Positions 44,423-47,277 of a stretch of DNA of 47,277 nt are shown piece by piece. Made by a program: the position numbers and the translations under genes. Location of the stretch: positions 1-47,277 of the forward strand of contig CALVYL010000003.1 in assembly GCA_944372215.1 (NCBI GenBank). The letters are read 5' to 3'. Position 1 is the stretch's first letter, and each line of letters begins with the position of its first letter. The DNA comes from an uncultured Bacilli bacterium (GTDB taxonomy: Bacteria > Bacillota_I > Bacilli_A > RF39 > UBA660). Below the pieces are notes generated by a model that did not search any database, was not told the DNA's origin, and saw only the letters and a program-made list of their open reading frames with translations.

Positions 44423-45283
44423 ATGGCAATAGAACAATTTGAAAAATTAGTTAACTTATATCATGAGAATAAATTATCTCATGCTTATTTGCTTGTTACA
44501 AACAATATTGATTATTGCTTTAGAGATTTAAAATTAGCTATTAAACAAATAGATTGTAATGAAGAATATAAAGAAAATTGTACAAAATGCAATATTTGTA
44601 ATTTAATAGATCAAAATTATTTACCATCACTTATTGTTATTGAATCTGATGGAAAAAATATTAAAAAAGAACAAATATTAGAGTTAAAAAGAAAATTTAG
44701 TACTAAACCTATTTATACTAAAGAAAATATATATGTAATTAAGAATGCTGAGGCCCTAAATTCATCTTCAGCAAATACTATGTTAAAATTTTTAGAAGAA
44801 CCTGAGGATAATATTATAGGATTTTTTATTACTAATAATGTTAATAATGTGATAAATACTATTAAAAGTAGATGTGAAATAATTAATATATTTTATGATG
44901 TTCATGAATTAAATATTGATAGTATAGATAATGATATTAATAAATCTTATTTAGATGTTGCTAAAAATTATCTTAAAAAAATAGAGGTAGAAAAAAACCT
45001 GAGAATAATGTATAATAAGAGTGAATTACTAAATTTTTATACCGAAAGGGAAGATATAAAAAAGATTTTTCAAATTTTGGTAATAATTTATGAAGAATTA
45101 TTAAAAAATAAATTAAATTTAAGTAATTCTTTTAGTAAATTAAATATTGATTATTTAAGTTTTTTAAGTTATAAAGATGTATTAAATAGAATAAATCTAT
45201 TAAATAAGTTTTTAGATGATTTAAATAGTAATGCTAGTATCGAGTTATTATTAGATAAATTTGTGATAGAAATGGAGATATAA
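44423..45283 (+). CDS. holB: DNA polymerase III delta-prime subunit
   Basis: A 286-residue clamp-loader subunit. The AAA+ remnant lacks a Walker A lysine; the cysteines of KCNIC and the arginine finger in TIKSRCEIIN are visible. LSHAYLLVT at the start and NTMLKFLEEPEDN are typical. The preceding tmk found in B. subtilis is absent. It overlaps almost directly with ricT (one base). Confidence 0.9.
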   Translation: MAIEQFEKLVNLYHENKLSHAYLLVTNNIDYCFRDLKLAIKQIDCNEEYKENCTKCNICNLIDQNYLPSLIVIESDGKNIKKEQILELKRKFSTKPIYTKENIYVIKNAEALNSSSANTMLKFLEEPEDNIIGFFITNNVNNVINTIKSRCEIINIFYDVHELNIDSIDNDINKSYLDVAKNYLKKIEVEKNLRIMYNKSELLNFYTEREDIKKIFQILVIIYEELLKNKLNLSNSFSKLNIDYLSFLSYKDVLNRINLLNKFLDDLNSNASIELLLDKFVIEMEI

Positions 45284-45284
45284 A

Positions 45285-46064
45285 ATGAAGGTTTATGGGG
45301 TAATATTTAAAGATGGACACAAAACATATAGTTTTCAGGGAAATGATGAATTTAAAAAAGATGATTATGTAATTGTAGAAACAGATAAAGGATTACAATA
45401 TGCCAAAATTAATGCCGTTTATGATGATAAAGAGAATAGTGAAAATTTAAAAAATATAATTAGAAAAGCTACAGAAGAAGATACAAATCAATATTTGAAT
45501 AATTTAAAAGATGCTGAATTTGCTTTGAAAAAATGTCGCAGATTTGTTGAAGAATTAGGCTTAAAAATGAAGGTTTTAAATGCTCAATTTACTTTTGAAA
45601 GAACTCAGTTATTATTTAATTTTATCGCTGATGAAAGAGTAGATTTTAGAGAACTTGCTCGTAAACTTGCTGGAGTATATCATACTAGAATTGAATTAAG
45701 ACAAATTGGGGCTCGTGATAAAGCCCGCGAAATTGGGGGTATAGGCATTTGTGGTGGAGAACTTTGTTGTCGGAGATTTTTAAATCAAATGGAAACAATA
45801 TCAATATCTATGGCTAAAGATCAAAATTTAGCTTTAAATCCCAGTAAAATTAATGGCGCTTGTGGGAGACTTTTATGTTGTCTAGCCTATGAAAATAGTA
45901 ATTATGTCGATAACCTTAAAGATTTACCACAGGTTGGTGATATTATCAAAACACCGATGGGCGAAGGTGAGGTTGTAAGTATCGATATATTAAATCGCAA
46001 GTGTCAAGTAATGATAGAAAATTCAATTGAGGATTATTATATTGATGATGATAGTAAAAAATGA
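45285..46064 (+). CDS. ricT: RicT (YaaT) PSP1-domain protein
   Basis: A 259-residue PSP1 protein with cysteine motifs GICGGELCCRRFL and NGACGRLLCCLAYE that hold an iron-sulfur cluster in the RicAFT complex. In B. subtilis this complex speeds Spo0F phosphorylation, sporulation and mRNA maturation by RNase Y. It follows holB as in B. subtilis. The stop is TGA. Confidence 0.94.
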   Translation: MKVYGVIFKDGHKTYSFQGNDEFKKDDYVIVETDKGLQYAKINAVYDDKENSENLKNIIRKATEEDTNQYLNNLKDAEFALKKCRRFVEELGLKMKVLNAQFTFERTQLLFNFIADERVDFRELARKLAGVYHTRIELRQIGARDKAREIGGIGICGGELCCRRFLNQMETISISMAKDQNLALNPSKINGACGRLLCCLAYENSNYVDNLKDLPQVGDIIKTPMGEGEVVSIDILNRKCQVMIENSIEDYYIDDDSKK

Positions 46065-46746
46065 TTTATTTGATTATAAAAACCGCTACATTTATCAAGC
46101 GACCGATGGTTTCAAATTTTCGTTAGATTCAATATTGCTAGCAGAATATACGCAAGTTAAAGATAATTTAAATATCCTTGATATGTGTAGTGGGAATGCA
46201 GCAGTTCCCTTAATAATATCAACAAAGACTAAAAGTAGGATTGTGGCATTTGAAATTCAACAAGAAATTGCTAATTTAGCAAACCAATCGGTTGAGTTAA
46301 ATAAATTAGAAAAGCAAATAAAAGTAATAAATGATGATGTTAATAATATTGCTAAATATTTTAATAAAGAATATTTTGATATAATTGTATGTAATCCTCC
46401 TTATTTTAAAAAGAATAGCAGTTTACATAATAAAGAGGAAATAAAAGCTATTGCGAGACATGAAATAAAAATAAATTTAGAACAAATATTTAAAATTAGT
46501 TTTGATTATTTAAAAAATAATGGTATATTATATATGTCGCACCGGGCAGAAAGATTAGATGAAATAATTACTTTAGCTGTAAAATATAATATAAATGTTA
46601 AAGAACTTATATTAGTTCAAACTAAAAGTAGTGATATTTCGATGATTCTGGTTAAATGTATTAAAAATAGTAAAAAAGGAATGAAGATAAAAGTAATAGA
46701 TGTTAGTAAGTATAGTACTTATCAACATATTTTTGAGAGGGTATAA
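46045..46746 (+). CDS. YabB-type tRNA1(Val) adenine-37 N6-methyltransferase-like protein
   Basis: A 233-residue methyltransferase with ILDMCSGNAAVPLIIS (SAM motif) and the N6-methyl catalytic motif VCNPPYF, plus YQATDGFKFSLDSILLAEY. B. subtilis yabB follows yaaT-yabA; yabA, a brake on DnaA, is missing here. The ATG at 46045 is a best guess (GAGG 12 bases ahead); TTG at 46042 or 46027 are alternatives. It overlaps ricT. Confidence 0.85.
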   Translation: MMIVKNDLFDYKNRYIYQATDGFKFSLDSILLAEYTQVKDNLNILDMCSGNAAVPLIISTKTKSRIVAFEIQQEIANLANQSVELNKLEKQIKVINDDVNNIAKYFNKEYFDIIVCNPPYFKKNSSLHNKEEIKAIARHEIKINLEQIFKISFDYLKNNGILYMSHRAERLDEIITLAVKYNINVKELILVQTKSSDISMILVKCIKNSKKGMKIKVIDVSKYSTYQHIFERV

Positions 46747-47277
46747 TGAAATTAATTGTAGGTATTGGTAATTTTGGTCGGGAATACGATAATACAAGAC
46801 ATAACGTCGGTTTTATGATAATCGACAATTTTTTGGGTAAAATAAAATATCAAGAAAAGTTTGAAGCCCTTTATAAAAAGATGGAAATTAATGGAGAAAC
46901 TGTATATTTTATAAAGCCTTTGACTTATGTGAATAATTCCGGAATTGCCGTAAGAAAGTATGTTGATTATTTTAATATAGATATTGATGATATCTTAGTT
47001 ATTCAAGATGATTTAGATGAACCAGTTGGAAAATATAAATTAAAAAAACATAGTAGTAGTGGTGGACATAATGGCATAAAATCAATTATTAAAGCTTTAA
47101 ATAGTGAAGATTTTCTAAGGCTTAAAGTAGGCATTAGAAATGAACATGTGGGAGATACTATAGATTTTGTTTTAGGAAAATTTAGCAAAAAAGAATTAAG
47201 TATAATGGATGAAAATATGGAAACATTTAAAGAAATTATTAATTCTTTTATAAATGATGGAGCTGATAAAACAATGA
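46746..47277 (+). CDS. pth: peptidyl-tRNA hydrolase, 3' end outside window
   Basis: The first 177 codons of Pth: IGNFGREYDNTRHNVGFMI with catalytic His 20, then KPLTYVNNSG, the catalytic Asp in IQDDLDEPVGKYKLKK, and GGHNGIKSI. Pth releases peptides from prematurely dropped peptidyl-tRNAs. The ATG overlaps the yabB stop. No stop codon is reached before the window end; only a short C-terminal piece should be missing. Confidence 0.94.
   Translation, partial: MKLIVGIGNFGREYDNTRHNVGFMIIDNFLGKIKYQEKFEALYKKMEINGETVYFIKPLTYVNNSGIAVRKYVDYFNIDIDDILVIQDDLDEPVGKYKLKKHSSSGGHNGIKSIIKALNSEDFLRLKVGIRNEHVGDTIDFVLGKFSKKELSIMDENMETFKEIINSFINDGADKTM

Noticed and set aside
1..47277. Mycoplasma-like code (TGA as Trp)
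   Set aside because: ricT ends in TGA, Trp is TGG in conserved positions, and release-factor and other frames are intact with standard stops.
1..47277. tRNA genes, rRNA or insertion sequences
   Set aside because: No cloverleaf ends, rRNA segments or transposase frames were recognised; a dedicated search could still find a tRNA missed by eye.

Overview
The window is the replication-origin region of a very AT-rich, low-GC Gram-positive bacterium. Gene content and order follow the Bacillus subtilis origin neighbourhood closely: rpmH-rnpA-yidC-jag-mnmE-mnmG-rsmG-noc on one side of dnaA, and dnaA-dnaN-recF-gyrB-gyrA, then SRP RNA-tadA-dnaX-ybaB-recR-bofA-holB-ricT-yabB, on the other. Five sporulation genes (spoIID, spoIIQ, spoIIID, spoIIR, bofA) and tandem Spo0A-box-like sites point to a spore-forming, or recently spore-forming, member of the Bacilli. 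The many short, divergent proteins suggest an uncultured gut-type lineage; the exact taxon is inference. TGA is used as a stop codon and Trp is TGG, so the code is standard.

Layout. Positions 1-17283 are almost all minus strand: a partial unknown gene, a GNAT-DUF402 fusion, secA, hpf, a cold-shock gene, a divergent actin-like gene where mbl normally sits, spoIIID, spoIIQ, spoIID, a DUF1146 gene, rpiB (with an apparent ATA start), rpmE, an anchored orphan protein, an SGNH-like protein, murA, mntP, spoIIR, prmC, prfA, rpoE, argS and a ywiB-like gene. Positions 17390-18065 hold two tandem copies of a compact module: tandem Spo0A-like boxes, a sigma-A promoter, a 29-residue hydrophobic peptide, and a convergent antisense promoter. 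This looks like an undescribed type I toxin-antitoxin pair. A class A PBP follows on the plus strand. Then noc, rsmG, mnmG, mnmE, a modular surface protein, a plus-strand RHH-fold gene and a Fic gene flanked by 78-bp direct repeats, and jag-yidC-rnpA-rpmH lead up to the origin.

The origin (30.7-32.7 kb) has DnaA boxes on both sides of dnaA, with two Spo0A-like boxes among those upstream. To its right, genes run on the plus strand: dnaA, dnaN, a ComK-like gene, recF, gyrB, gyrA. Next is a 1.1-kb gene-free stretch carrying seven identical parS palindromes, a 35-bp tandem repeat and a perfect Noc-binding site. Then come the SRP RNA and the tadA-dnaX-recR-holB-ricT cluster, ending in a truncated pth.

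The genes form a replication, segregation and division-control hub (dnaA, dnaN, recF, gyrase, noc, parS, NBS, dnaX, holB, recR) joined to translation and RNA modification genes (rpmH, rnpA, SRP RNA, tadA, mnmE, mnmG, rsmG, prfA, prmC, pth). Spo0A-like boxes at oriC, at the cold-shock gene and at both small modules suggest one sporulation-linked circuit ties them together. Genes oriented against the replication fork left of the origin (the two modules, the PBP, the RHH gene, fic) are the accessory-looking ones.
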